Notes: generated by a model from the letters alone, not told the origin. A stretch of 64,000 nucleotides of DNA from Rubrobacteraceae bacterium (GCA_030448125.1 JAUJNO010000003.1:229648-293647); one strand, 5' to 3'; shown: positions 23,536-33,860, counted from the stretch's first letter. Program-made: numbers and translations.

Positions 23536-24315
23536 ATGACCATCGTCTTCTGGGGAGTCGTAGTCGTTATCGTGTCGGTGCTGCTCGCGATCATTGGGCA
23601 GGCCGTGGTGCAACGTCTGGTACCCTTGACGATCCGCGAATCGAACAACGCCACTACCAATTCGATCTACGCGCCGCTTTACGTTATGTTCGGCGTGTCG
23701 CTCGCTTTTTCGCTCTTCCTGGTGTCGAACGCGTTCCGCGAGGCCGAGAGGACGGTCGAAATCGAAGCCCACAACCTGGAGGACATCCACCGAGAGGCCG
23801 GACAGCTTCCTGAGGCGGAGGGAGGTAGGATTCAGGAACTCGCCGAATCGTATGCTCGCGTCGTGGTGGACGAGGAGTGAGCGTTGATAGGGCGCGGTCA
23901 GGAGAGCCGGCCGAGTCCCCAAGCCGAGAAGCTCTCCGAGGAGCTCGAAGAAAGCATCGAGGGTTTCGAGCCAAGCACGAGCGGCGAGCAAGCACTCCAT
24001 TCCCAGCTGATAACGCTGGCGGACGACTTAGGGGACAACAGACAGCTTCGCCTGCTCGAAAGCCGCCAGGGCGTGCCTTCGATCCTATGGACGGTCCTGG
24101 TGATAGGGGGGATACTCACGGTGGCTTTCACCTTCCTCTTCGGGGTAGAGCCTCCCTGGTTCCAACGATTGTCCATAGCGGCATTGACAATCATCATCGT
24201 CCTCGTCCTCTATGCGATCTACCGTATCGAGTACCCGTTTACGGGCGCAGTGCAGGTGGGGCCGGATGCTTTCGAGCTCGTGCTGGATGAGATCTCGGGG
24301 CGCGGTGATCCGTAG
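23536..24315 (+). pseudogene. DUF4239-like membrane protein interrupted by one in-frame TGA (23878-23880)
   Basis: ORFs 23422..23880 and 23884..24315 are in the same frame: ...LAESYARVVVDEE-(TGA)-ALIGRGQESRPSPQAEKLSEELEE...; Trp is the likely residue. Confidence 0.65.
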
Positions 24316-24598
24316 CGCGGGACGGACGCTGTGTGAGGAGCGAGGTGCGTAAAAGGGGCTTGATTGGGGACCCTGATGGAGATCTGTTGCCCCTGAGGCT
24401 GCCCGAGGTGCGCCGGCTGTTGTGCCGATTGGTGTGGTCACGATCGCCGCGGGAGGAAGAGGTGCTACGTTGGTCGGCGTGGAGAAGACGCCACCAGATG
24501 CGAGCCAAACGCTGCCACTACCAACGACGGGGGTCTACATTCGGTGGCTAACTGCGGCTGTATTACTAGCCGTCATCCCGTAGACGGGAGGCAGCGTG

Positions 24599-24826
24599 CT
24601 AAAGACCGGCCCACAAGAAGTAGCCGCCGGCACCGATGCTCAGGAGGCCGATCAGGGTCATCCTGACGCCGGCTACCACATGAACGCCGCGCTCGGAGAG
24701 GGGACCGATGCCGCCCCGGCCCTCCTGACCTCCCCTACCGCCGCGCAGGAGGGCGTAGAGGCCGAAGGAGAGGGCGACGAGCCCGGTGAGGGTGAGGAAC
24801 AGGCCCGCGGCTAGAGGGAGCGACAA
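24599..24826 (-). CDS. Small two-TM membrane protein
   Basis: MSLPLAAGLFLTLTGLVALSFGLYALL...GVRMTLIGLLSIGAGGYFLWAGL. Confidence 0.5.
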   Translation of the reverse strand: MSLPLAAGLFLTLTGLVALSFGLYALLRGGRGGQEGRGGIGPLSERGVHVVAGVRMTLIGLLSIGAGGYFLWAGL

Positions 24827-24839
24827 GGGGTCTTCCTGG

Positions 24840-26210
24840 TTACCGCGCCGCCCCGTTCCCCCGGTTCCCGGAGGCGCCCATGCGGGCGAGAAGGGTACGG
24901 AACCTTGGGTGGTCGCGCAGGGGGGCGAACTCCAGGGCCTGCTCGAAGTGTTCGGCGTCCTGCTCGCCGGCGGCGACGGCCTTTTCGATGTAGTCGAGGG
25001 AGGCAGTGTAGTCGCCGCGTCTGGCTCTTATGCTCGCGAGCGCCGAGAGGGCGGGGGAGTAGCCTGCGTCGACGGCGACGGCTCGCGCGAGGAGCTCCTC
25101 CGCTGTCTCCAGGTCGTCGGTGGCGTAGTAGAGGCTCGCGTAGGAGTAGAGGGCGCGGGGGTTGCCGGGGTCTTGTTTCAGCGCCTCGACGAAGTGTTCC
25201 TCGGCCTTCTCGACCTCGCCGCGGCGTTCATGGTAGAGCCCGATCTCCAGGTGCGCGTTCGGGTCTTCGGGGTCCAGGTCCAGGACCCTTCTGTAGGCCT
25301 CTGCCGACCCTTCCTCGTCGCCTAAAGCCAGGCGCACCTCGCCTAAAGTGTAGAGGTGGCGGATCTCATCCTGCCCCATCGCCACGGCCTCTTCGGCGAG
25401 CGCGAGCGCCTCTTTGAGGTTCCTGTCCTCGCCAAGGAGGTGCGCGGCGAGCTCGTCCCTTATCTCCGGCGAGCCGGGGCACTCGCGCAGGCCCCGCCGG
25501 AAAGCCCTCTCGGCTTCCTCGGGGTGGTCGTTGCGGGCGTGGCAGATGCCGAGGTTCGCGTGTGCCTCCCACCACTCCGGGGAGTACTTTATCACCCGCT
25601 CGTACTCGCCTATCGCCTCGGGATAGCGGCCGAGCATGTCCAGAGAGTTAGCCCGGAACGTGCGCGCCCCACTCTTCTGCTGGCCGTCATGGGCGACCTC
25701 CAGGGCCCTCTCGAAGAATCCCAAAGCCTGGGCGTAATCCGCGGCGTCGAAGGCGGTGAGGCCCGCGTTTATCAGCATGTCCGCGTCCTCGGGATGGGCT
25801 CGCGTCCACCGCTCGAAGGTCGCGCGCGCCAGGCCCGGCTCCCCCATGAGGCCGTAGTAGCGCCCGAGCTCGACGAAGGCGTCCGGGTACTCGGGCTCCA
25901 GGGCCGTCGCCCTCTCCAGGTGGTGCAGCGCCTTGAACGGTTCGTCGTTGCGCATGGCCAGAGCGGCGAGCCCCATGCGGGGGGCGACCCACTCGGGGTC
26001 GAGTTCCAGGGCGTCGAGGAAGCTCGCCTCGGCCTCCTCGGCGCGTCCCAGGTCCAGGAGGGACCGTCCCGTGGCCTCTATAACCTCGGGGTTGTCCGGC
26101 TCGAGGGCCAGCGCCTGCTCGAAGCGCGAGAGGGCCTCCTCGAGGAGGCCCTCCCCCGCGAGCGTCTCCCCCTGCTCCAGAAGTTCCTCGAACTCCTCCA
26201 TCGCGCTCAT
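24840..26210 (-). CDS. TPR-repeat protein
   Basis: Many TPR units, e.g. ALSRFEQALALEPDNPEVIEATGRSLLDLGRAEEAEASFLDALELDPEW; ATG at 26210. Confidence 0.85.
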   Translation of the reverse strand: MSAMEEFEELLEQGETLAGEGLLEEALSRFEQALALEPDNPEVIEATGRSLLDLGRAEEAEASFLDALELDPEWVAPRMGLAALAMRNDEPFKALHHLERATALEPEYPDAFVELGRYYGLMGEPGLARATFERWTRAHPEDADMLINAGLTAFDAADYAQALGFFERALEVAHDGQQKSGARTFRANSLDMLGRYPEAIGEYERVIKYSPEWWEAHANLGICHARNDHPEEAERAFRRGLRECPGSPEIRDELAAHLLGEDRNLKEALALAEEAVAMGQDEIRHLYTLGEVRLALGDEEGSAEAYRRVLDLDPEDPNAHLEIGLYHERRGEVEKAEEHFVEALKQDPGNPRALYSYASLYYATDDLETAEELLARAVAVDAGYSPALSALASIRARRGDYTASLDYIEKAVAAGEQDAEHFEQALEFAPLRDHPRFRTLLARMGASGNRGNGAAR

Positions 26211-26284
26211 TAAACCAGATAGGCCGCCCGGTATTGTAGAATCGCTCACCAGAGAACACCCCGAGCACGAGGAGAGACGACCCT

Positions 26285-26758
26285 TTGAAGAATCCACCCG
26301 TGGTAGAGAAGGTTCAGGTCCGCTACCAGGATCTCGACCCCTACGGGCACGTCAACAACGCTTTCCACATGGCCTACTTCGAGTCAGTACGCCTCGCTTA
26401 CCTGGAGAGGATCGCCGGACACCTCGGGCTCGGGTCTTTGGAGGCCGGGGACCTGCCCGGCGTGCGCTACGTCATCGCCGAGGCCACCGTGAGGTTCAAG
26501 GTCCCGATCAGGCTGGGCGACACTCTCCACGGCGCCGCGAGCATCAGCACCGTCGGAAACCGCTCTTTCGTAATGGACTACGAGCTCCGCGTCGGCGAGA
26601 GCTACGAGAATGGGCGCGTGGCGGCCGAAGGCACCTCCGCCCAGGTCTTCTATGATCCGGAAGCCGACGAGTCACGCCCCCGCCCCGATTGGTTCGTATC
26701 CGCCGTCGCCGCCATAGAGGGACGCCCCGAGGAGTCGTTCGCGCCAGAGGGCCGCTAA
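26285..26758 (+). CDS. Acyl-CoA thioesterase (4HBT hotdog fold)
   Basis: VQVRYQDLDPYGHVNNAFHMAYFESVRLAYLER. Confidence 0.85.
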   Translation: MKNPPVVEKVQVRYQDLDPYGHVNNAFHMAYFESVRLAYLERIAGHLGLGSLEAGDLPGVRYVIAEATVRFKVPIRLGDTLHGAASISTVGNRSFVMDYELRVGESYENGRVAAEGTSAQVFYDPEADESRPRPDWFVSAVAAIEGRPEESFAPEGR

Positions 26759-27570
26759 TGCAGCGCCGCAGGTTGGGACGCGGCGACGTTGAAGTTTCGG
26801 CCGTGGGCCTCGGCACCTGGCAAGTCCTCGACGTACGAGGACGGGAGGAGGAAGCCCGGCACGAAGTCATTCGAGCGGCGCTTGACGCAGGCATAACCCT
26901 CTTCGACTCCTCCCCGATGTACGGCGAGGCAGAGAGAGTGCTGGGCGACGCCCTCGAGAAGCACGGCCGCGACCGGGCGACGGTGGCGACAAAGGTCTGG
27001 ACCTCGAACGACCGGGAGGCGGAGCGCCAGATCGATCGCGCTCTAAGCTTCTTCGGCGGGCGCGTGGAGCTCTACCAGGTGCACAACCTCGTCGCCGCTC
27101 AGAAGCGGCTCGACGCGTTGGAGGAGCTGAAGGGCGAGGGCAGGATCCGCTCCATCGGGGCGACGCACTATTCGCACTCGGCCTTCCCGGACCTCATGGA
27201 CGTGATGCGAGGCGGGCGAATCGACTTCGTGCAGGTCCCGTACAACGCCGCCGACACGGCGGTGACGGAGGAAGTCCTGCCGCTCGCCGCGGAGCTTGAC
27301 CTCGGCGTGATCGTGATGGTCCCACTGGGTAGTGGCCGCCTCGTCCGCAACGCCCCGTCCGAGAAGGATCTCGAGCCCTTGCGCGAGTTCGGCGTCGAGA
27401 CGTGGGCGCAGGCGCTCCTCAAGTTCGTCCTCTCCGACGAGCGAGTAAGCTGCGCCATCCCGGCGACCAGCAAGCCCGAGCGAGCAAAGGAGAACGCTCA
27501 CGCGGGGGACCCGCCCTTCTTCGGCGACGAGGAGCGGGAGTACGTAGCGTCTCTCGCTCGGAGAGCTTAA
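26758..27570 (+). CDS. Aldo/keto reductase
   Basis: LGRGDVEVSAVGLGTWQV...GITLFDSSPMYGEAERVLGDAL...YNAADT. Confidence 0.85.
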   Translation: MQRRRLGRGDVEVSAVGLGTWQVLDVRGREEEARHEVIRAALDAGITLFDSSPMYGEAERVLGDALEKHGRDRATVATKVWTSNDREAERQIDRALSFFGGRVELYQVHNLVAAQKRLDALEELKGEGRIRSIGATHYSHSAFPDLMDVMRGGRIDFVQVPYNAADTAVTEEVLPLAAELDLGVIVMVPLGSGRLVRNAPSEKDLEPLREFGVETWAQALLKFVLSDERVSCAIPATSKPERAKENAHAGDPPFFGDEEREYVASLARRA

Positions 27571-27580
27571 TATACTCGGC

Positions 27581-28447
27581 ATGGTAGGCGTGCCAACGTA
27601 TGATCAGCTTCTAAACCCCACGCTAAAGGCACTACGCAGCTTGGGTGGTAGTGCGTCTACTACTGAGCTTTTGGAGCAGATCATCGAAGATCTGCAACCT
27701 TCGAAAGAGATTATAGAACAGCCCCATCCTGGGAAGAGCAACCAGACCGAACTCGGGTACAGATTAGCTTGGGCACGCACTTATCTGAAGAAGTACGGCT
27801 TGATAACAAACTCTGCTCGCGGGGTGTGGGCTCTAACCCCTAAAGGCGGCGATCTGAAGACGATAGATCCGCGAGTCGTAGTTCGGTTAGTGCGAGAGCA
27901 GTCTCGTCGTGAGCGACAGGGGCGAATCGATTCTACAGAGGCAGAAGAAAGACAAGCCGAACCAGAGACAGGCGAGGAAGAAACAGCCTCCTGGCGCGAG
28001 ACGCTTCTAACCACGCTTCTGGAGATGCCACCTGATGCTTTCGAACGCTTGTGCCAGCGTTTGTTGCGAGAATCCGGCTTCATACAGGTGGAGGTTACGG
28101 GGCGTTCGGGCGACGGTGGCATCGACGGCCACGGCGTGATGCGCCTGGCCGGGCTGCTGAGCTTCCCGGTAATATTTCAGTGCAAACGCTACCGGAACAC
28201 CATCTCTTCCGGCGTTGTGAGGGACTTCCGCGGAGCGATGGTCGGCAGGGCGGACAAGGGCCTGATTATCACGACGGGTAGCTTCACGCGAGACGCAAGC
28301 GCGGAGGCAACGCGTGATGGCGCCCCGCCTATAGACCTCATAGATGGCGAACAGTTAATAGACAAGCTGAAGGATCTCAAGCTTGGGGTCGCAACGCGGC
28401 AGGTAGAGGTCGTGGAGGTGAATACCGGATGGTTTTCGGCGATCTAG
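27581..28447 (+). CDS. mrr: Mrr-type restriction endonuclease (N-terminal winged helix + Mrr catalytic domain)
   Basis: FERLCQRLLRESGFIQVEVTGRSGDGGIDGHGV...FPVIFQCKRYRNTISSGVVRDFRGAMVGRADKGLIITTGSFT. Confidence 0.88.
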   Translation: MVGVPTYDQLLNPTLKALRSLGGSASTTELLEQIIEDLQPSKEIIEQPHPGKSNQTELGYRLAWARTYLKKYGLITNSARGVWALTPKGGDLKTIDPRVVVRLVREQSRRERQGRIDSTEAEERQAEPETGEEETASWRETLLTTLLEMPPDAFERLCQRLLRESGFIQVEVTGRSGDGGIDGHGVMRLAGLLSFPVIFQCKRYRNTISSGVVRDFRGAMVGRADKGLIITTGSFTRDASAEATRDGAPPIDLIDGEQLIDKLKDLKLGVATRQVEVVEVNTGWFSAI

Positions 28448-28456
28448 CATCGACTC

Positions 28457-29359
28457 CTAACTCCGCTCACTGTTGAGCTTCTCTACGTCCTCCGGGGTCG
28501 GTAAAGAGCCCTGCGCACCCTCGCGCGTCACGGCGACCGCGCCCGCGAGCACGGCGTAGGGGACGGACTCTTCGAGGGGCGCGCCTTCCGCGAGCTTCGC
28601 CGCCAATGCTCCCACGAACGCGTCCCCGGCGCCGGTGGTGTCCACGGCCTCGACCTCGGGAGCGGGGAAGTGCCGAGTCGAGCCTCCGACAGCGAGGATT
28701 GCGCCCGCCGCGCCCAAAGTTACGACGGCCGAAGGCGGGCCGGGATCCAGTAGCTTGCCGGCGGACTCTTCGGGGTCTCGTGCGTCCTCTCCGAGCAGGA
28801 ACGCCGCCTCGTGCTCATTGACGACGATGGGGTCGGCGAGGCGGAGCAGCTCTTCGGTTACCTCGCGCGGGGGCGCCAGGTTGAGGAGGAAGCGTCCCCC
28901 GTTGCCGGCTACGATGCGGGCCGCCGTCTCGACGGCGTCGAGGCCGACCTCGAGCTGGGCTAGTAGTACCCGGGCTTCCCGGAGGTCTCCGGAGACAGCT
29001 TCTACCTCGTCGGGGCCGAAGCGGCGGTTGGCGCCGGGGGAGACGACGATGGCGTTCTCGCCGTCGGGGGTCACGGTGATGAAGGCGGAGCCCGTCGGCG
29101 CGTCGGGGACTGTTTCTACCCGGCTCGTGTCTATCCTGTTGTCGCGCAGGTTCTCTATGAGTTCCCCGCCGAAGGGGTCCTCGCCTACTCTGCCAAGCAT
29201 TGCTACTTCGGCGCCGAGGCGGGCGGCGGCGACGGCCTGGTTGGCGCCCTTGCCGCCAGGGAAGAGGGAGAGTTCGGCGCCGGTGACGGTCTCGCCGGGC
29301 CCCGGGCGGCGCTCGACCTTCAGGACGAAGTCCTGATTGATCGAACCGACCACGAACAC
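28457..29359 (-). CDS. rbsK: Ribokinase (PfkB family)
   Basis: VVGSINQDFVLKVERRPGPGETVTG...FPGGKGANQAVAAARLGAEV...VDTTGAGDAFVGALAAKL. Confidence 0.88.
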   Translation of the reverse strand: MFVVGSINQDFVLKVERRPGPGETVTGAELSLFPGGKGANQAVAAARLGAEVAMLGRVGEDPFGGELIENLRDNRIDTSRVETVPDAPTGSAFITVTPDGENAIVVSPGANRRFGPDEVEAVSGDLREARVLLAQLEVGLDAVETAARIVAGNGGRFLLNLAPPREVTEELLRLADPIVVNEHEAAFLLGEDARDPEESAGKLLDPGPPSAVVTLGAAGAILAVGGSTRHFPAPEVEAVDTTGAGDAFVGALAAKLAEGAPLEESVPYAVLAGAVAVTREGAQGSLPTPEDVEKLNSERS

Positions 29360-29426
29360 CCCGGCCAAACCGCCACCTTCTCCCCCTACACGTTGCAATC
29401 TCGCGGGCATTCTACAGAATACCCCC

Positions 29427-30245
29427 ATGGGCGGACTGCACGAACTGAAGAGTTATGGGGAGCCGGGGGCGATGGTGTACCTCGCGGACTGCGTGGAGTT
29501 GATGCGACTGATGCCTGCGGGCTGCGTGGACGTAGTCTTCGCTGACCCGCCCTACCGGCTCTCGAGCGGCGGCGTGACCGTAAAGAGCGGCCGCATAGCG
29601 TCCGTGGACAAGGGGAGTTGGGACCGCTCAATGGGATTCGAGGAAGACCACCGCTTCAATGTCCGGTGGCTGCGGGAGGCCCGGCGCGTCCTCAAGCCCG
29701 ACGGGACGCTGTGGGTTAGCGGCACGCACCACATCATCTTCAGCCTCGGCTTTGCGTTGCAGACTTTGGGTTTCAGGATCATCAACTCTCTCGTCTGGGA
29801 GAAGCCCGACCCCGTCCCGAACGCGTTGCACACAGCCTTTACCCACGCGCACGAGACCCTTCTCTGGGCCTCCAGGAGCCGCCACTCCCGCCACACCTTT
29901 AACTACGATCTCATTAACAGCCCCGACCCCGGCACCCAGGTCTCCAGCGTCTGGCGTATCCCGTCCGTGCCGAGGAGCGAAAAGCGACACGGCTACCACC
30001 CGACCCAGAAACCCTTGAGGCTGGTGCGGCGAGCGCTCCTCGCTTCGACCCGCGAGGGGGAACTGGTCTTCGACCCTTTCTGTGGCTCCGGGACTACTGC
30101 TGTTGCCGCCAAGGAGCTGAACCGCTCTTTCGTCGGGACCGAGCTAAATGAGGAGTTTGCCGGGCTGGCCGCCCGGCGTATAAAGGCTACGCGAAGGGGC
30201 AGCCTCCTGCGTGAGATCTCCGAGCAGTTCTGGAGCACCCCTTAA
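29427..30245 (+). CDS. Site-specific DNA methyltransferase (N6-Ade/N4-Cyt, beta-type order DPPY ... FCGSGTT)
   Basis: VDVVFADPPYRLSSGG...HPTQKPLRLVRRALLASTREGELVFDPFCGSGTTAVAAKELNRSFVGTELN. Confidence 0.92.
   Translation: MGGLHELKSYGEPGAMVYLADCVELMRLMPAGCVDVVFADPPYRLSSGGVTVKSGRIASVDKGSWDRSMGFEEDHRFNVRWLREARRVLKPDGTLWVSGTHHIIFSLGFALQTLGFRIINSLVWEKPDPVPNALHTAFTHAHETLLWASRSRHSRHTFNYDLINSPDPGTQVSSVWRIPSVPRSEKRHGYHPTQKPLRLVRRALLASTREGELVFDPFCGSGTTAVAAKELNRSFVGTELNEEFAGLAARRIKATRRGSLLREISEQFWSTP
30209..30233 (+). repeat. 25-bp perfect direct repeat, copy 1 (att-like core inside methyltransferase 3' end)
   Basis: GCGTGAGATCTCCGAGCAGTTCTGG, identical to 39953..39977. Confidence 0.9.
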
Positions 30246-30398
30246 GAGATCTTGAGCCGTCGTCCTCGCTGATACTCATTTCCCTCGTCGCGACCAACTG
30301 CCAGAAGAACTAATCTATCCTCGCCGTCGCCCCTAGAAGCATCCGGAAGCGGAGCTTGATAGGGTGTGGTGAGCTTCTTCTGAGAAAGGAGGACGAAG

Positions 30399-31214
30399 AT
30401 GGGTGCGGATGAAACCAAAGGGACCAGTTCCGAGACGCACAGCTTTTCTTTTACGCAGATGATAGACCTCAGCGTCGGCATCATCCCCGACGCGCCGCAC
30501 GAGCCCTGGAAACCAAGCATCCGTTACCTCACGCACGAGCGCGAGGGGCTCGATTGGATCAAAACCACCTTTGGGGCGAAGGAGGAGGATCTTATCCACT
30601 CTCGAGGCAAAGGAGCCGCGTTTGAGGAGGTGACGGCCATAACACACAGCGGCACGCACGTCGACGCGCCCTGGCACTACGGTCCGCAATCTGAAGGGAA
30701 GCCGGCCAAAAAAATCGACGAGTTGCCTATCGAGTGGTTTTTCTCGGACGGCGTCGTGTTGGATCTTCGGCACAAGAAACCAGGTGAGAAAATCTCGGCG
30801 CAAGATCTCGAAGGGGCGCTGCAGCGTATCGGTTACGCGCTCAAGCCTTTCGATATCGTGATGATCATGAACGGGCGTGATCGGGGGCTGGGGAGCACGG
30901 AATACTTTGAGCAGCCGGGCATGATCCGCGAGTCCACGCTCTGGCTCGTAGAGCAGGGAATCAAAGTGATCGGGGTCGACATGTACGGGTTTGACCGGAA
31001 GTTCGAAGACATGGCGAGAGAATTTCGAGAAACGGGAGATGGACGGGTCATCTGGGAGGCTCACTTCGCGGGGATCGAGCGGGAATACTGCCAGATCGAG
31101 AAGCTCGTCAACCTTGACAAGATTCCGCGCCCGACCGGCTTCAAGGTCGCCTGCTTCCCCATCAAGGTTCAAGGCGCCAGCGGCGGCTGGTGTCGGCCCG
31201 TGGCGTTCGTCTAA
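30399..31214 (+). CDS. Cyclase-family (kynurenine formamidase-like) metal hydrolase
   Basis: MIDLSVGIIPDAPHEPW...EEVTAITHSGTHVDAPWHYGPQSEGKPAKKIDELPIEWFFSDGVVLD. Confidence 0.85.
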   Translation: MGADETKGTSSETHSFSFTQMIDLSVGIIPDAPHEPWKPSIRYLTHEREGLDWIKTTFGAKEEDLIHSRGKGAAFEEVTAITHSGTHVDAPWHYGPQSEGKPAKKIDELPIEWFFSDGVVLDLRHKKPGEKISAQDLEGALQRIGYALKPFDIVMIMNGRDRGLGSTEYFEQPGMIRESTLWLVEQGIKVIGVDMYGFDRKFEDMAREFRETGDGRVIWEAHFAGIEREYCQIEKLVNLDKIPRPTGFKVACFPIKVQGASGGWCRPVAFV

Positions 31215-31325
31215 CGTACCCGGTCGAGGCTCCTTTCGGCCCCGTCGACCGTCTCGCAGCGTTGGAGGGAAAGGAAGTCCTCTATTTGATTCGCGTCTCG
31301 CGAGCATAGCGGCTTGTCATCGTCC

Positions 31326-32663
31326 CTACAGACCCGGGATCTGGCCGTTGCGGAAAGCGTCGACGAACAGCCGGTGGTCGTCGCGGGCAACCTCGGAGTA
31401 GCCCATGCCGAAGTCCACCATCTCCTTGACGAACTCCTCCTCATTGCCACTGACCGCCTCGACGATCTCATCCTCGGTCTGGAAGCCGACGATGGTCGGG
31501 TCGGAGTCCTCGTCCGCGACACAATGCACCTTGGCGGTTGCCCGACCGAGGTAGTCCAACACCGGGGCCATCTCCTCGGGCTCGGTGAGGTCGGACCAGT
31601 CGAGGTCCTCGACATAGGGCGAGAGCTCGGAGACGACGAAGCCGACCCCGTCCATCTCGGTGTAGCCGAGCCACGGGTCGGCGTGAGCCTGCAGCGCCCG
31701 CTGCGAGATCGCCGTACGGTGCCCGTGGTGCTTGAAGTAGCGCTCGATGCGCTCGTCGTGCACGATCCGGCTGGGCGCCGCGACGTTCCCCTGCTTCATC
31801 GACAGCACCACGTCGTTCTCCAGCGCCTGGGTCGGGCCCTCTATCAGGATGTTGTAGGCGGGGAGCCCGGCCGAGCCGATGCCAAAGCCCTTGCGACCTA
31901 CGATGTCCTTCACCTGGTAGGTCAGGCTCCGGAAGCGCTTCTCCTCGGGGATCGTCTCCAGGTACGCCTCGTAGGCGGCCTGCACCCTGGCCCGTTCGGC
32001 ATCGTCGAGCTCGCGGACTCCGGGGCCGCGCCGGAACCGCCGGTCGAAACCCTCGTCGATCAGGGTCGTCTTGTCGAGCAGATCGACGCGGGTGCTCAGC
32101 CGGGTCTCCAGCAACATCTTCCGGACATCACCGTCGGTGGTCTCCAGCCTCAGCGAGTACGCATGGTCGCGGTCGCTGTCGACAAAGTAACGCACCTGCT
32201 GCATGTAGGCCCGGACGTACGTCTCGATCAGCGACGCGATGTGGGCGTCCGAGATAGCCTTCATCCACCCCAGCAGGGCCACGCTCGCGACCATTCGCTT
32301 GATGTCCCAGGTGAAGTGACCGAGGTAGGCCTCGTCAAAGTCGTTCACGTCGAAGACGAACACCCCGTCGCCGGCCATGTAGGTGCCGAAGTTCTCCGCG
32401 TGCAGGTCACCCTGGATCCAGACGCGGCTGGTCCGCTCATCCGCCCAACGGTCCTCCTCCCCCTCCATGTCCGCGTAGAACAGGGGCGCGCTGCCGCGAT
32501 AGAAGGCGAACGGGCCGGCGGCCATCTTCCGGAACTTGCTCCGAAACGCATCGGGGTCCGCGGCCATGAGCTCGGAGAACGCGTCCGCCAGCACGTCGAC
32601 GATCTTCGTCTGACGCTCACCGGGGGACTCGTGCTGCTGCACCAGGTCCACAATTCCGGACAT
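31326..32663 (-). CDS. DUF2252 domain-containing protein
   Basis: FRKMAAGPFAFYRGSAPLFYADM...RVWIQGDLHAENFGTYMAGDGVFVFDVNDFDEAYLGHFTWDIKRMVAS. Confidence 0.88.
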   Translation of the reverse strand: MSGIVDLVQQHESPGERQTKIVDVLADAFSELMAADPDAFRSKFRKMAAGPFAFYRGSAPLFYADMEGEEDRWADERTSRVWIQGDLHAENFGTYMAGDGVFVFDVNDFDEAYLGHFTWDIKRMVASVALLGWMKAISDAHIASLIETYVRAYMQQVRYFVDSDRDHAYSLRLETTDGDVRKMLLETRLSTRVDLLDKTTLIDEGFDRRFRRGPGVRELDDAERARVQAAYEAYLETIPEEKRFRSLTYQVKDIVGRKGFGIGSAGLPAYNILIEGPTQALENDVVLSMKQGNVAAPSRIVHDERIERYFKHHGHRTAISQRALQAHADPWLGYTEMDGVGFVVSELSPYVEDLDWSDLTEPEEMAPVLDYLGRATAKVHCVADEDSDPTIVGFQTEDEIVEAVSGNEEEFVKEMVDFGMGYSEVARDDHRLFVDAFRNGQIPGL

Positions 32664-33188
32664 AGGGCTCCTTTCGTCGTTGGTGGCTGCCGGTTCCTCG
32701 CCAACGGCCCTGCCACCGATGTTGTCGGGTTTGACGAGCAGGCAACTCTAATACTCCTCCGACCCGAATGCCAGGCGCAACTGCCCCAAGGTTACGGCCC
32801 GAGTATAGCAAACAGGTTCCAATCTTCGCCCGACCCGAATGCCGGGCGCGATCTCAATCTATCGGATCAAGATCTCCCCACCGGGCGGGAAAGGCTTCGG
32901 TAGAGTTGGGCGACGGCGGCTATGGCCCGGTAGTCTATGTGGGTGATCAGCCGGGGCTCCTGTATAACTCCTCGTCCGGCGTCTGGTCATATTGTGGCGG
33001 CCGCAGACCCTGCAAGGAGCGTCGTTCGCCTATCCTAAGGTCGAACCTTTTTGCGGCGTTGGACGCATCATCCACGTTCACCCCCGTGCTCGTCGGGTGC
33101 CAGGTGAGTATGTTGCGGGAGATAGCGCCGCAGTGTAAGGTGCGCGCAAAGCTCGAGCATCGCCAAACGTGCTTGGGCAAGTCTAAGG

Positions 33189-33860
33189 GTGAAGGGGAGA
33201 CGTAATTTGAGCAGTACCGACGGGCCCAAGCGCGTGCAGAGCACATACGATACGGATGCAGCGACTAACGCCAAAAGCAGCCAGGAGATCGTGGAGATCT
33301 ACGACGGCTGGGCGGAGGATTACGAGCGTAGGATATTAGGCAATGGATACTCTACCCCTGCGGTAGCGACCTGGTTCTTTGGCAGCTACGTGGGTCGCGA
33401 AGACGGGCCGGTGCTCGACGCCGGGGCGGGTACTGGGATAACGGGCGCGATCCTAGCGCCGCTCGGCTACGGGGATCTGGTTGGCCTAGACGTATCCCCC
33501 AGGATGCTGGAGCTCGCCCGCAACAAGGGCGTTTACAAAGACCTGCGCCAGATGGAGCTTGGTGGGCCGCTGGACTTCCCCGATGATACCTTCGGAGCAG
33601 TCGTGTCCACGGGCGTCTTCGCCGCGGGCCACGCCCCGCCCGAGTCCTTTGAGGAGCTGATCCGGACTACCAAACCCGGTGGGCACATAATCTTCAGCGT
33701 ACGCACCGACGTGTACCTGGACGGGGGGTTTAAAGATAAGCAAGAAGCACTCGAGAGGGAGGGGAAGTGGCAGCTGCTCGAGACGACCGAGCCCTTTGCG
33801 CACCTGCGCTTCGAAGACCCCAATCTCAAGGTCCAGATCTTCGCGTACCGGGTGCGTTGA
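33189..33860 (+). CDS. Class I SAM-dependent methyltransferase
   Basis: VEIYDGWAEDYERRI...VLDAGAGTGITGAILAPLGYGDLVGLDVSPRMLELAR. Confidence 0.85.
   Translation: MKGRRNLSSTDGPKRVQSTYDTDAATNAKSSQEIVEIYDGWAEDYERRILGNGYSTPAVATWFFGSYVGREDGPVLDAGAGTGITGAILAPLGYGDLVGLDVSPRMLELARNKGVYKDLRQMELGGPLDFPDDTFGAVVSTGVFAAGHAPPESFEELIRTTKPGGHIIFSVRTDVYLDGGFKDKQEALEREGKWQLLETTEPFAHLRFEDPNLKVQIFAYRVR

Noticed and set aside
23878-23880. Genome-wide reassignment of UGA to Trp
   Set aside because: Several intact genes here end at TGA with a following gene overlapping (e.g. 6768-6770 in GTGA, 43090 in ATGA), so TGA functions as a normal stop.
32760-32849. Direct repeat CGACCCGAATGCC(A/G)GGCGC as CRISPR or iteron array
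   Set aside because: Only two imperfect copies 71 nt apart with no further units.
31314-32903. 529-aa plus-strand ORF antisense to DUF2252
   Set aside because: Antisense of a well-supported DUF2252 gene; long open antisense frames are common at high GC.
32947-33246. Small minus-strand ORF (CGAISRNILTWHPTSTGVNVDDASNAAKRFDLRIGERR) as a gene
   Set aside because: Resembles a short decayed fragment with no assignable domain or start signal.
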